A stretch of 5,628 nucleotides of DNA from Methylobacterium sp. GTDB lineage: Bacteria > Pseudomonadota > Alphaproteobacteria > Rhizobiales > Beijerinckiaceae. Location: assembly GCA_021154065.1 (NCBI GenBank), contig JAJKJG010000122.1, positions 1-5,628 on the forward strand. The letters run 5' to 3'. The notes under the pieces were generated by a model that did not search any database, was not told the origin of the DNA, and saw only the letters and a program-made list of their open reading frames with translations. Positions 1-4,862 of this stretch are shown piece after piece (the stretch's first letter is position 1; the number at the start of each line of letters is the position of its first letter). The translations under genes were made by a program, and so were the position numbers.

Positions 1-618
1 CAGCTTGTCGAGTTTTTGGGCGGTCGAGAAGCCCCGGAACCCCTTTTCGATCAGGAAGGCCGTGATGCCGCGCGGGCCAGCGTCCGGGTCGGTTTTGGCG
101 TAAACCACGAGCGTGTCCGCGTCGGGGCCGTTGGTGATCCACATTTTGCTGCCGTTGAGGACGTAACGGTCGCCGCGCCTGTCGGCGCGGGTGCGCATCG
201 AGATCACGTCGGACCCCGAGCCCGGCTCACTCATGGCGAGCGCGCCGACATGCTCGCCGGAGACGAGCTTCGGCAGATATTTGCGCTTCTGCTCCTCAGT
301 GCCGTTGCGGCGGATCTGGTTGACGCACAGGTTCGAGTGCGCGCCGTAGGAGAGGGCCACCGACGCGGACGCGCGGGAAATCTCCTCCATGGCCACGACG
401 TGAGCGAGGTAGCCGAGCCCCGAACCGCCATAGTCCTCCTCGACGGTGATGCCGAGGAGTCCCATCTCGCCGAACTTGCCCCAGAGGTCGGGCGGAAAGA
501 CGTTGTCCCGGTCGATGTCCGCGGCGCGCGGCGCGATTTCTTCCGACGCGAAGGCGCGAGCCGTGTCGCGCAGCATGTCGAGCGTCTCGCCTAGGTCGAA
601 GTTCAAGCCTGACATCAT
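1..618 (-). CDS. ivd: Isovaleryl-CoA dehydrogenase, N-terminal part (cut by window edge)
   Basis: This FAD-dependent acyl-CoA dehydrogenase oxidises isovaleryl-CoA to 3-methylcrotonyl-CoA in leucine catabolism and passes electrons to electron-transfer flavoprotein. The visible 206 residues cover the N-terminal helical domain and most of the middle beta domain. [11 protein letters not shown] (about residues 128-138) and [11 protein letters not shown] (about 158-168) are the family signature of the flavin and substrate pocket. The last visible residues, STAQKLDKL, match the IVD stretch that normally continues into GMRGS. The family is about 390 aa, so the C-terminal half, with the catalytic glutamate, lies outside the window. 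Two ATG codons stand in tandem (618-616 and 615-613). An AGGAGG at 633-628 on the minus strand sits 9 nt before the first and 12 nt before the second, so the first is chosen. Other short- or branched-chain acyl-CoA dehydrogenases are possible, but the [15 protein letters not shown] combination favours IVD. Confidence 0.93.
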   Translation of the reverse strand, partial: MMSGLNFDLGETLDMLRDTARAFASEEIAPRAADIDRDNVFPPDLWGKFGEMGLLGITVEEDYGGSGLGYLAHVVAMEEISRASASVALSYGAHSNLCVNQIRRNGTEEQKRKYLPKLVSGEHVGALAMSEPGSGSDVISMRTRADRRGDRYVLNGSKMWITNGPDADTLVVYAKTDPDAGPRGITAFLIEKGFRGFSTAQKLDKL

Positions 619-891
619 CACCGCCTCCCTCCTGCGGAACGGGTTTCTCCAAGCCGCAACCCCCTGGAGACTCGCAATGTAGCCTGCCAGCGCACGGGCG
701 GCGACTGTGCAGGGCCGGGCCTCGCCACAGGGCCAGATCGCCTCGGACCGCTGCCCTTGACGGCGAGCAGGGCTTCGGACGCCTGCGCCGTTCGTGCGAG
801 TCCCCCGCCTCGCGAGTCCACGGCTCTGGAGAACTTCCCTCGGGCCCTCTCAATCCGCTATCCTTGAGCCAGAAGCCGCAAGGAGGTTTGC
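619..891. other. Divergent intergenic region between ivd and the secreted-protein gene
   Basis: This 273-bp spacer must hold the promoters of two divergent genes. The only clear signals are the two Shine-Dalgarno sequences at its ends (AGGAGG at 633-628 minus and 881-886 plus). A TTGACG at about 757 has no convincing -10 at normal spacing. A TATCCT at 859-864 has no good -35. No EcfG-type promoter, terminator or extra gene with its own ribosome site was seen. Confidence 0.4.
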
Positions 892-1410
892 ATGGACCCC
901 TCGCCTGCTGACCGAACCCTCCGCCTGTCCCGATTGCCGATCAGGCGCGCTCTCGCGATGCTCGCCCTCGCTGCGGCCATGTCGGCGCTCGGCGTCGAAC
1001 CCGCCCGCGCCGAGATTCCAGCGCGGCTGTGCAGCCGCGTGGGGACCGACGACACGCTCCGGAACGCGCCGGCGTCCCTCGCGCCGGCCATCAACGCCGT
1101 GTTCGGAACCCGCATGTCTCCGGCCGAAGCGGCCCGCAGCACCTTCTACCGATGCATCCGGGGGCGCGTGCTGGTCTGCACAATCGGGGCGAACCTGCCA
1201 TGCGGCAAGGCGAACGTCAGTCGGACTCTTCCCGGCGCGGACGCATACTGCCGCGACAACCCGAACGCGGACTTCATCCCCATGGCGGCGACGGGGCACG
1301 ACACGATTTTCGAATGGCGCTGCTCCGGGCGAAGGGCGACGGTCGTGAAGCAGACCGGGCAGGTCGACGCCCGCGGCTTCGTCAAGCAGTATTGGAAGCC
1401 GCTCCGCTAA
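892..1410 (+). CDS. Secreted (periplasmic) six-cysteine protein of unknown function
   Basis: The protein has 172 aa and I do not recognise its family. Residues 1-40 look like a Sec signal peptide: an arginine-containing n-region (RLSRLPIRR), a hydrophobic core of alanine and leucine (about 20-33), and a cleavage site after ARA at 40. The mature part of about 132 residues has six cysteines (47, 88, 96, 104, 120, 144), an even number that would allow three disulfide bonds in the periplasm. No transmembrane segment follows the signal and no enzyme motif was seen. The start is well supported by AGGAGG at 881-886, five bases before the ATG. The gene converges with the methionine gene downstream, with only 14 bases between the stop codons and no intrinsic terminator visible between them. 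Coding is supported by the signal peptide, the ribosome site and high GC at third positions. Function is unknown. Confidence 0.85.
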   Translation: MDPSPADRTLRLSRLPIRRALAMLALAAAMSALGVEPARAEIPARLCSRVGTDDTLRNAPASLAPAINAVFGTRMSPAEAARSTFYRCIRGRVLVCTIGANLPCGKANVSRTLPGADAYCRDNPNADFIPMAATGHDTIFEWRCSGRRATVVKQTGQVDARGFVKQYWKPLR

Positions 1411-1424
1411 TCCGATCGCCCGCC

Positions 1425-2708
1425 TTAGGTTTTTCCGAGAGCCTGCTCAAGGTCGAGCAGAAGATCCTCTTCGTCCTCGATCCCGACCGACAGCCGCAGC
1501 GTTCCCTCCTCGATGCCGAGGCGTCGGCGATCGGCCGGAGACATGCCGCGGTGCGTAGTCGAGGCCGGATGGGCGACGAGCGAGCGCGTCTCACCGATGT
1601 TGACGAGATGCGAGAACAGGCGGAGTCGTTGCAGCGCCGCGCGCGCGGCCGGTTCGCCCCCGCGCAGGGTCATGGTGAAGATCGAGCCGACGCCCAACGG
1701 GCACAGCCTTTTGGCAAGCGCATGGCGCGGATGGTCCGGCAGCGACGGGAGGCTGACGGACGAAACGGCGGGATGGCCGGCGAGATGACGGGCGACCGCC
1801 TCCGCGTTGCGGCAATGCCGCTCCATGCGCAGCGGCAGCGTCTCGATCCCGGTCAGGATCAGGAAGGCGTTGGTGGGCGACAGCCCCGGCCCGAGTTCGC
1901 GCAAGCCCAAGAGCCGGCAGGCGACGGCGAAGGCGGTTTGCGGAAACGCCTCGACCGGCACGATGCGGTCGTACTCCTCCCACGGCGCGCTCATCAGCGG
2001 AAAGCGCGCGTCCCCGCGCCAGGGAAAGCGGCCCGCATCGATGATGAGGCCGCCGATGACGGTGCCGCTGCCGCTCAGATGTTTTGAGGCCGAGTGGATG
2101 ACGACGTCCGCCCCGTGCTCGATGGGGCGCAGAAGCGCCGGGGTCGCCAGCGTGTTGTCGACCACGAGCGGAACGCCGCGCCGCTGCGCGATGGCCGCGA
2201 TGGCGGGCAGATCGACGAGGTCGCCGCTGGGATTGACGACCGACTCGACGAGGATGGCCTTCGTTTTCGCGGTGATCGCGGCCTCGATGGTCGCGGGGTC
2301 GAACGGATCGGCCCAGCGCGTCCGGATGCCGAGCCGCTGCTCCATGCGCCGCAACAGCGTGAGCGAACCGCCGAACAGCGCGTCGGCCGACACGAGTTCG
2401 TCGCCGGTGGCGCACAAGGCGAGGAGCACGATGAGGAGGGCGGACTGCCCCGAGGCGCAAGCGACCGCCGCCGGGCCGCCTTCGAGCGAGGCGATACGCG
2501 CCTCTAGGGCGGCCAAGTTCGGATTGCTGCCGCGCGAGTAGGAAAACCCCGCCCGCTTCAGGGCGAAGATGTCGGCCCCGTGATCGAGGTCGTCGAACAC
2601 GAAGCCGTTGGTGTGGAAAATGGGCATGACACGGGAGCCCGTCGCCGCGTGCGGGCTTGCGCCGGCGTGGATGGAACGGGTCGCGAAAGCGGGTGTGTTG
2701 GTGATCAT
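1425..2708 (-). CDS. metY: O-acetylhomoserine aminocarboxypropyltransferase (O-acetylhomoserine sulfhydrylase), PLP-dependent
   Basis: This cytosolic fold-type I PLP enzyme of the Cys/Met metabolism family probably joins O-acetylhomoserine and sulfide into homocysteine for methionine synthesis. At 427 aa it has the family's full length. The sequence shows FATRSIHAG near the start, YSRGSNP (57-63; phosphate-binding Tyr and Arg), ASGQSA (85-90), VDNTLATP (183-190; Asp184 should bind the pyridine nitrogen), HSASKHLSG with the PLP lysine at 209, GETRSLVAHPAST near the C-terminus, and RLSVGIE. The lysine loop and the ALFGGS loop differ from the usual SxTKYxGGHG and LYGGT. The closely related O-succinylhomoserine sulfhydrylase (metZ) or cystathionine gamma-synthase cannot be fully excluded; the length and the long GRFPW-containing insert after the lysine favour MetY. 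The start gives a normal N-terminus, but no clear Shine-Dalgarno precedes it; the bases just upstream are ACGTCCACC. A candidate promoter and operator lie 40-70 bp upstream. Confidence 0.88.
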   Translation of the reverse strand: MITNTPAFATRSIHAGASPHAATGSRVMPIFHTNGFVFDDLDHGADIFALKRAGFSYSRGSNPNLAALEARIASLEGGPAAVACASGQSALLIVLLALCATGDELVSADALFGGSLTLLRRMEQRLGIRTRWADPFDPATIEAAITAKTKAILVESVVNPSGDLVDLPAIAAIAQRRGVPLVVDNTLATPALLRPIEHGADVVIHSASKHLSGSGTVIGGLIIDAGRFPWRGDARFPLMSAPWEEYDRIVPVEAFPQTAFAVACRLLGLRELGPGLSPTNAFLILTGIETLPLRMERHCRNAEAVARHLAGHPAVSSVSLPSLPDHPRHALAKRLCPLGVGSIFTMTLRGGEPAARAALQRLRLFSHLVNIGETRSLVAHPASTTHRGMSPADRRRLGIEEGTLRLSVGIEDEEDLLLDLEQALGKT

Positions 2709-2709
2709 G

Positions 2710-2769
2710 GTGGACGTGCGCGTCTGGAGACCGGTCAGTTTTGTTCTTTTTTTAGAACGAAACGTCCAC
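2710..2769. repeat. Outer inverted repeat GTGGACGT / ACGTCCAC flanking the metY promoter core
   Basis: GTGGACGT (2710-2717) and ACGTCCAC (2762-2769) are perfect 8-bp inverted copies 44 bp apart. They enclose the smaller 2738-2763 palindrome and end one base before the metY start codon. They could be two half-sites for a looping regulator. If transcription began further upstream, they could instead be the closing stem of a structured mRNA leader. An 8-bp match at this spacing could also be chance. Confidence 0.3.
2738..2763. promoter_or_regulatory. 26-bp inverted repeat over the metY -10: candidate operator
   Basis: The arms GTTTTGTTCT (2738-2747) and AGAACGAAAC (2754-2763) are inverted repeats with one mismatch in ten, separated by TTTTTT. 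The repeat covers the candidate -10 hexamer of metY, the usual place for a repressor site. If transcribed it could also form a hairpin. The regulator is not identifiable from the sequence. It is not an alphaproteobacterial LexA box, which would be a direct repeat GTTC-N7-GTTC. Confidence 0.5.
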
Positions 2770-2777
2770 TTTGTAAA
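2749..2777 (-). promoter_or_regulatory. Candidate sigma-70 promoter of metY
   Basis: On the minus strand TTTACA (2777-2772, five of six bases of TTGACA) is followed after exactly 17 bp by TAAAAA (2754-2749, four of six bases of TATAAT). Transcription would start near 2742 and give a leader of roughly 33 nt before the metY ATG at 2708. This is the only well-spaced hexamer pair found upstream of that gene. The match is by eye. Confidence 0.5.
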
Positions 2778-2831
2778 ACAGATGCGCTTCGTGCGCCGAA
2801 GAATGTGTGAGTTCGTCCATCCATGCGAGTT

Positions 2832-2872
2832 GCTGATGGGAGCCGCTTTGCCTGAAGCGGCTCGATCCCAGC
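2832..2872. repeat. 41-bp imperfect palindrome (strong hairpin)
   Basis: A perfect 9-bp stem, GAGCCGCTT (2840-2848) with AAGCGGCTC (2855-2863), encloses the loop TGCCTG. Further outer pairing follows between GCTG (2832-2835) and CAGC (2869-2872). No T-run follows on either strand, so it is not a standard terminator. Protein-binding site, transcript structure and remnant of a dispersed repeat all remain open. Confidence 0.5.
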
Positions 2873-2932
2873 GTGCGCGCGATCCGAATCAGCCGCCCAC
2901 GTTCACCGCCGGAGCATTGTTAGGCATTTTTT

Positions 2933-2950
2933 AAGCGGCTCCGGCTGCTT
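2933..2950 (+). repeat. Small hairpin with UNCG-type tetraloop
   Basis: AAGCGGC (2933-2939) pairs with GCTGCTT (2944-2950) with one G-U wobble around the loop TCCG. As plus-strand RNA the loop would be a stable UNCG tetraloop closed by C-G. Six T bases precede rather than follow it, so it is not a plus-strand terminator. It may lie in the leader of the receiver-domain gene. Confidence 0.35.
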
Positions 2951-3054
2951 GAGCCGATTGCAGTCCCATTGAAGCCGTGCCAAGCTTGACTTTAGCGCCG
3001 GCGGGCGCTCCGCTTGGCGCAGAAGCGCCGACGCGCCCGTCGCCGAGGTGCGGG

Positions 3055-3459
3055 ATGGGGTCCAACACGCGTGCAGCCTTGAGCCATCCGCCACCGGGCG
3101 GAGGGCGCGTCCTTACGGTTCTGGTCGCCGAGGACGAGCCGATGATCAGCACGACCGTCAGCGACGACCTTGAGGAAGCCGGCTATCGGGTCGCAGGCCC
3201 GTTCGGCCGCTCCGCCGACGCGATCGCATGGACCGAGCGCCATCCGGTCGACCTCGCCATGCTCGATGTGATTCTCCGCGATGGCGTCTGCACGGATCTC
3301 GCCGAGAGGCTGCGCGCGCAGGGCGTTCCGTTCCTGGTTTTCTCCGGGTGTTACCGTGGACCCGAGGTCCCGCCGGTGTTTCGCGATGCGCCCTGGGTCG
3401 AGAAGCCCGGCACGTTCGCGGACATTCTGGCGGCGCTCGATGCGCTCGCGGCGCGGTGA
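3055..3459 (+). CDS. Single-domain response regulator (receiver domain only)
   Basis: This is a stand-alone CheY-like receiver of 134 aa from the chosen start. It would accept phosphate from an unidentified histidine kinase and act by protein contact, as it has no DNA-binding or enzymatic output domain. The full phosphorylation set is present: the acidic cluster EDE (26-28), phospho-acceptor Asp71 in AMLDVIL, Ser97 in FLVFSG and Lys117 in WVEKP. The family name within receivers cannot be told. No kinase gene is nearby. The start is uncertain. The ATG at 3055 has GAGG six bases upstream but gives a 20-residue tail (with HPPPGGGR) encoded by a GC hairpin. A GTG at 2977 would lengthen it to 160 aa. 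A strong GGAGGG at 3100-3105 points instead to codon 3115 (ACG), just where a receiver normally begins. Confidence 0.85.
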   Translation: MGSNTRAALSHPPPGGGRVLTVLVAEDEPMISTTVSDDLEEAGYRVAGPFGRSADAIAWTERHPVDLAMLDVILRDGVCTDLAERLRAQGVPFLVFSGCYRGPEVPPVFRDAPWVEKPGTFADILAALDALAAR

Positions 3460-3535
3460 CGCCACGGACGCATCTCCGCATTCAGCCTTCCCGACGTGAG
3501 CGCCGCTCCCAGGACTTGAACCGATTCGGCGCGCT

Positions 3536-4060
3536 TCAAGCAGATCTCTGGGCCGACAGAAAATCGGAAAGCTGGCTGACGATGGTGTCGTGGATGCGCG
3601 TGAGCCACTGATGAGCCGCCTCGGCGCGCGCCTCGGCCTCCTGCGCCCGCGTCTCTGCGGCCTTCACGCGCCCTTCCGCACGGGCCTCGGTTGCCTGCGC
3701 CCGCTGTTCGACCGCCTGGACACGCGCTTCGGCTGCTTCGGCGCGATCCTGTGCGGCTTTCAGTTCCCCGCGCACGCGCTGCACAAGATCCTGAATGCGG
3801 GCTTCCTGCTCCTGGACGCGATATTCGCTTTGCCGGACCACCTCGGCGGCTTGACGGACGAGATCGAGCGCCGCCGGCCAATCCTGCTGGGAGGGCCGGC
3901 TCGCGGGGCGGGACGGCTCGGGCGACGGCTGCTGCAGCGTGGGCCGCAGGTGCAGCAGCTTGTCGAAATCCACGGTCGCGTTTCTCGAGTCAGCGCCGCG
4001 GGGCTTCGGCGCATCCTGATCGCCGACGGCCTCCCGCAACAGCCTTCTGGCCTGTTCCAT
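3536..4060 (-). CDS. Coiled-coil protein of unknown function
   Basis: The protein has 174 aa and no recognised family. Residues 1-40 are mixed polar sequence with a short DFDKLLHLRP element. Residues 41-60 are a proline/serine linker. About 62-150 form a long alanine-, glutamate- and arginine-rich helix with repeated AEARxQA/RAEA units, typical of a coiled coil. The tail (about 151-174, WLTRIHDTIVSQLSDFL) is an amphipathic helix. There is no signal peptide or membrane segment, so it is probably cytoplasmic and oligomeric. The ATG at 4060 is preceded on the minus strand by GGGAGAG about seven bases away. It converges on the receiver gene, with 76 bp between the stops and no intrinsic terminator seen. 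A CtrA-type box 76-90 bp upstream suggests cell-cycle or motility control. Low complexity would make homology search noisy, but the ribosome site and intact frame support a real gene. Confidence 0.8.
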   Translation of the reverse strand: MEQARRLLREAVGDQDAPKPRGADSRNATVDFDKLLHLRPTLQQPSPEPSRPASRPSQQDWPAALDLVRQAAEVVRQSEYRVQEQEARIQDLVQRVRGELKAAQDRAEAAEARVQAVEQRAQATEARAEGRVKAAETRAQEAEARAEAAHQWLTRIHDTIVSQLSDFLSAQRSA

Positions 4061-4135
4061 GTTGTCTCTCCCGCTCGACTGACGGCCAGCAACATCTGCC
4101 CCGCCGTTTCAATCCGGGACAGTTCCATTGAATGG

Positions 4136-4150
4136 TTAATGGCGGATTAA
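4136..4150 (-). promoter_or_regulatory. CtrA-type binding box upstream of the coiled-coil gene
   Basis: On the minus strand the site reads TTAA-TCCGCCA-TTAAC, an exact match to the full CtrA consensus TTAA-N7-TTAAC of alphaproteobacteria. In this GC-rich context two TTAA at exact spacing are unlikely by chance. It lies 76-90 bp before the ATG at 4060 and downstream of the sRNA terminator, so it should act on the coiled-coil gene. An adjacent inverted repeat CCATT-G-AATGG occupies 4125-4135. No good -10 follows at standard spacing. Confidence 0.55.
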
Positions 4151-4184
4151 AGCCGTGCCGGCGCAGCGTGCAGGACGCGCGGCC

Positions 4185-4213
4185 AAAGAAAAAAGGCCCC
4201 TTGCGGGACCTTT
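4185..4213 (-). terminator. Rho-independent terminator of the predicted small RNA
   Basis: On the minus strand AAAGGUCCC (4213-4205) pairs with GGGGCCUUU (4200-4192) as a 9-bp stem with one G-U wobble. It is closed by a GCAA (GNRA) tetraloop and followed by UUUUUUCUUU. This is a textbook intrinsic terminator and the best in the window. It points leftward. The 83-aa gene upstream on the same strand already has its own terminator, so this one fits a separate short transcript. Confidence 0.85.
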
Positions 4214-4251
4214 GGAGGTGGCTGGCCTGTGGGGGCAAATGGCCAGTGCAT
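4187..4251 (-). ncRNA. Predicted EcfG-dependent small RNA, about 65 nt, C-rich loop
   Basis: No gene of this kind is named here; it is predicted from layout. An EcfG promoter (4282-4258) should start transcription near 4251, and a strong terminator ends it near 4187. The RNA would have three parts. First is a 5' hairpin with a perfect 6-bp stem CUGGCC (4246-4241) / GGCCAG (4227-4222) and a 13-nt loop containing CCCCC. Next comes a single-stranded CCACCUCC linker (4221-4214). Last is the terminator hairpin. CACCUCC is identical to the core of the 16S rRNA anti-Shine-Dalgarno tail, so the linker could pair with GGAGGUG ribosome sites and repress translation. Exposed C-rich stretches are known in alphaproteobacterial trans-acting sRNAs, including the sigma-T-dependent GsrN of Caulobacter; homology to it is not claimed. 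The start site is an estimate. No ribosome site with an open frame is visible in it. Confidence 0.6.
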
Positions 4252-4257
4252 ACCCAT

Positions 4258-4282
4258 AACGCGGAGAATGAGGATCGGTTCC
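4258..4282 (-). promoter_or_regulatory. Sigma-EcfG general-stress promoter driving the predicted small RNA
   Basis: On the minus strand GGAAC (4282-4278) is followed after 16 bp by CGTT (4261-4258). This exactly matches the alphaproteobacterial EcfG consensus GGAAC-N16/17-CGTT, which is controlled by the PhyR-NepR partner switch. It begins just past the terminator of the 83-aa gene and reads into the short gene-free stretch ending at the 4185-4213 terminator. Confidence 0.7.
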
Positions 4283-4284
4283 AC

Positions 4285-4308
4285 ACAAAAATGCGGGTTC
4301 CGGCCCGC
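4285..4308 (-). terminator. Rho-independent terminator of the 83-aa membrane protein gene
   Basis: On the minus strand GCGGG (4308-4304) and CCCGC (4297-4293) form a 5-bp GC stem around CCGGAA, followed by ATTTTTG. It begins 10 bases after the stop codon at 4319. The stem is short but all GC and the T-run is well placed. It separates this gene from the EcfG promoter immediately downstream. Confidence 0.7.
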
Positions 4309-4318
4309 CTCCGTAATC

Positions 4319-4570
4319 TCAACGCCTCTCGGTGCGCTCCTCGCGCGCGATGAAAAAGTAGCTGAGAGCGCCGGCGATCAACCCGCTCACAGCGAAGACG
4401 ATGAGCAAGGCCAGGAGAATTTTGCCGCTGACGCCCGGATCGTGGAAGACGATCACGATGCATGCAAGAAACGGAAGGGCGGCGATGATCGCCAGCCGCG
4501 TCAGCGATGGGTCCAATCCATTCGAAGCCACCCCTCGGAGGGATGGATGCAGCTTATCCAATTTGTTCAT
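4319..4570 (-). CDS. Small two-helix inner-membrane protein, unknown function
   Basis: The protein has 83 aa. A polar N-terminal segment (1-22) is followed by two hydrophobic segments, about 25-43 and 50-73, joined by a short HDPGVSGK turn. It ends in a charged tail, REERTERR. The hairpin topology with both ends probably cytoplasmic is inferred from the positive charges at both termini. No family was recognised. The ATG at 4570 has only a modest AAGG about nine bases upstream on the minus strand, and no clear promoter was found to its right. A dedicated terminator right after the stop codon and the coherent hydrophobic pattern support a real, probably single-gene unit. A later start is possible, but the next in-frame ATG/GTG choices would cut into the first helix. 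Confidence 0.72.
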   Translation of the reverse strand: MNKLDKLHPSLRGVASNGLDPSLTRLAIIAALPFLACIVIVFHDPGVSGKILLALLIVFAVSGLIAGALSYFFIAREERTERR

Positions 4571-4809
4571 CGCTCAATACCTTGACCCCAGAACGGCCCG
4601 ATCCGCTGCGGCGGGCGCTTCGGGACGAAGATCTATCATGGGCTGCACCGGCGCGCACGTTCCATCAAAGCGCCTTTGCCCTCGTCAGACGGCTTAAGCC
4701 GCATGCCTCTTCGACCGCCCAATCCGTCGTAGACCGAGCGAACCGCAATCGAACGCTCCAGCGCATATGTCGTCCCGCGAGAAAAGCATGCCGTATGTTG
4801 GATCATTCT
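4571..4809. other. Intergenic stretch between two divergent small membrane protein genes
   Basis: No gene with a ribosome site was found in these 239 bp, and the open frames crossing them look like chance frames. A perfect 12-bp palindrome CGGCTTAAGCCG lies at 4690-4701. The leftward gene's promoter should be here, but no confident hexamer pair was seen; GGAAC on the minus strand near 4662 has no CGTT at 16-17 bp. Confidence 0.4.
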
Positions 4810-4834
4810 GGAACCGCCGTCCTGGCCGTGCGTT
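4810..4834 (+). promoter_or_regulatory. Sigma-EcfG general-stress promoter of the 50-aa membrane protein
   Basis: GGAAC (4810-4814), 16 bp, then CGTT (4831-4834): an exact match to the EcfG consensus. Transcription would start near 4841, giving a leader of about 22 nt that carries the strong ribosome site at 4853-4857. The promoter's position also argues that translation starts at 4863 rather than at the upstream in-frame ATG at 4767. Confidence 0.7.
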
Positions 4835-4862
4835 TGTGTGCGGGTTATTACGGGAGGGGTCC

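Larger units (their letters stand above)
2709..3054. other. Gene-poor stretch between metY and the receiver gene
   Basis: No convincing gene is seen in these 346 bp; the open frames lack ribosome sites and recognisable sequence. The metY end holds the promoter and palindromes described separately and is noticeably AT-rich (about 2736-2780). The middle and right hold several hairpins: 2832-2872, 2933-2950, and AGCGCC-ggcg-GGCGCT around 2994-3009. None is followed by a T-run in a terminator arrangement. The sequence AAGCGGCTC occurs twice (2855-2863 and 2933-2941). Confidence 0.5.

Noticed and set aside
1029..2087. Long open frame on the plus strand across the secreted-protein and metY genes
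   Set aside because: It overlaps two well-supported genes in other frames, its translation is rich in arginine, glutamine and alanine with no recognisable domain, and it has no ribosome site. It is a GC-driven chance frame.
2738..2763. LexA (SOS) box, because of GTTC and GAAC
   Set aside because: Alphaproteobacterial LexA sites are direct repeats GTTC-N7-GTTC; here the halves are inverted and 8 bp apart.
2709..2800. SAM-II riboswitch upstream of metY
   Set aside because: The known class is common at this position in alphaproteobacteria, but I could not find its conserved core or pseudoknot pattern by eye, and a well-spaced promoter lies too close to the gene to leave room for it.
2608..2934. 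Plus-strand open frame running from inside metY into the intergenic region
   Set aside because: It overlaps the metY start and promoter, has no ribosome site and gives no recognisable protein.
3507..3530. A GGTTCAAGTCC-like stretch on the minus strand resembling a tRNA T-arm, possibly an attachment site
   Set aside because: The flanking bases do not form a five-pair T-stem and no acceptor stem, anticodon arm or CCA end is present. No integrase lies nearby.
4101..4126. EcfG promoter for the coiled-coil gene, from GGAAC on the minus strand at 4126-4122
   Set aside because: No CGTT occurs at 16 or 17 bp; the nearest similar bases are CGGC at 15 bp.
4767..4862. Upstream ATG start for the 50-aa membrane protein
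   Set aside because: It has no ribosome site, and the extension would contain the EcfG promoter. ATG 4863 has a strong GGAGG at good spacing.
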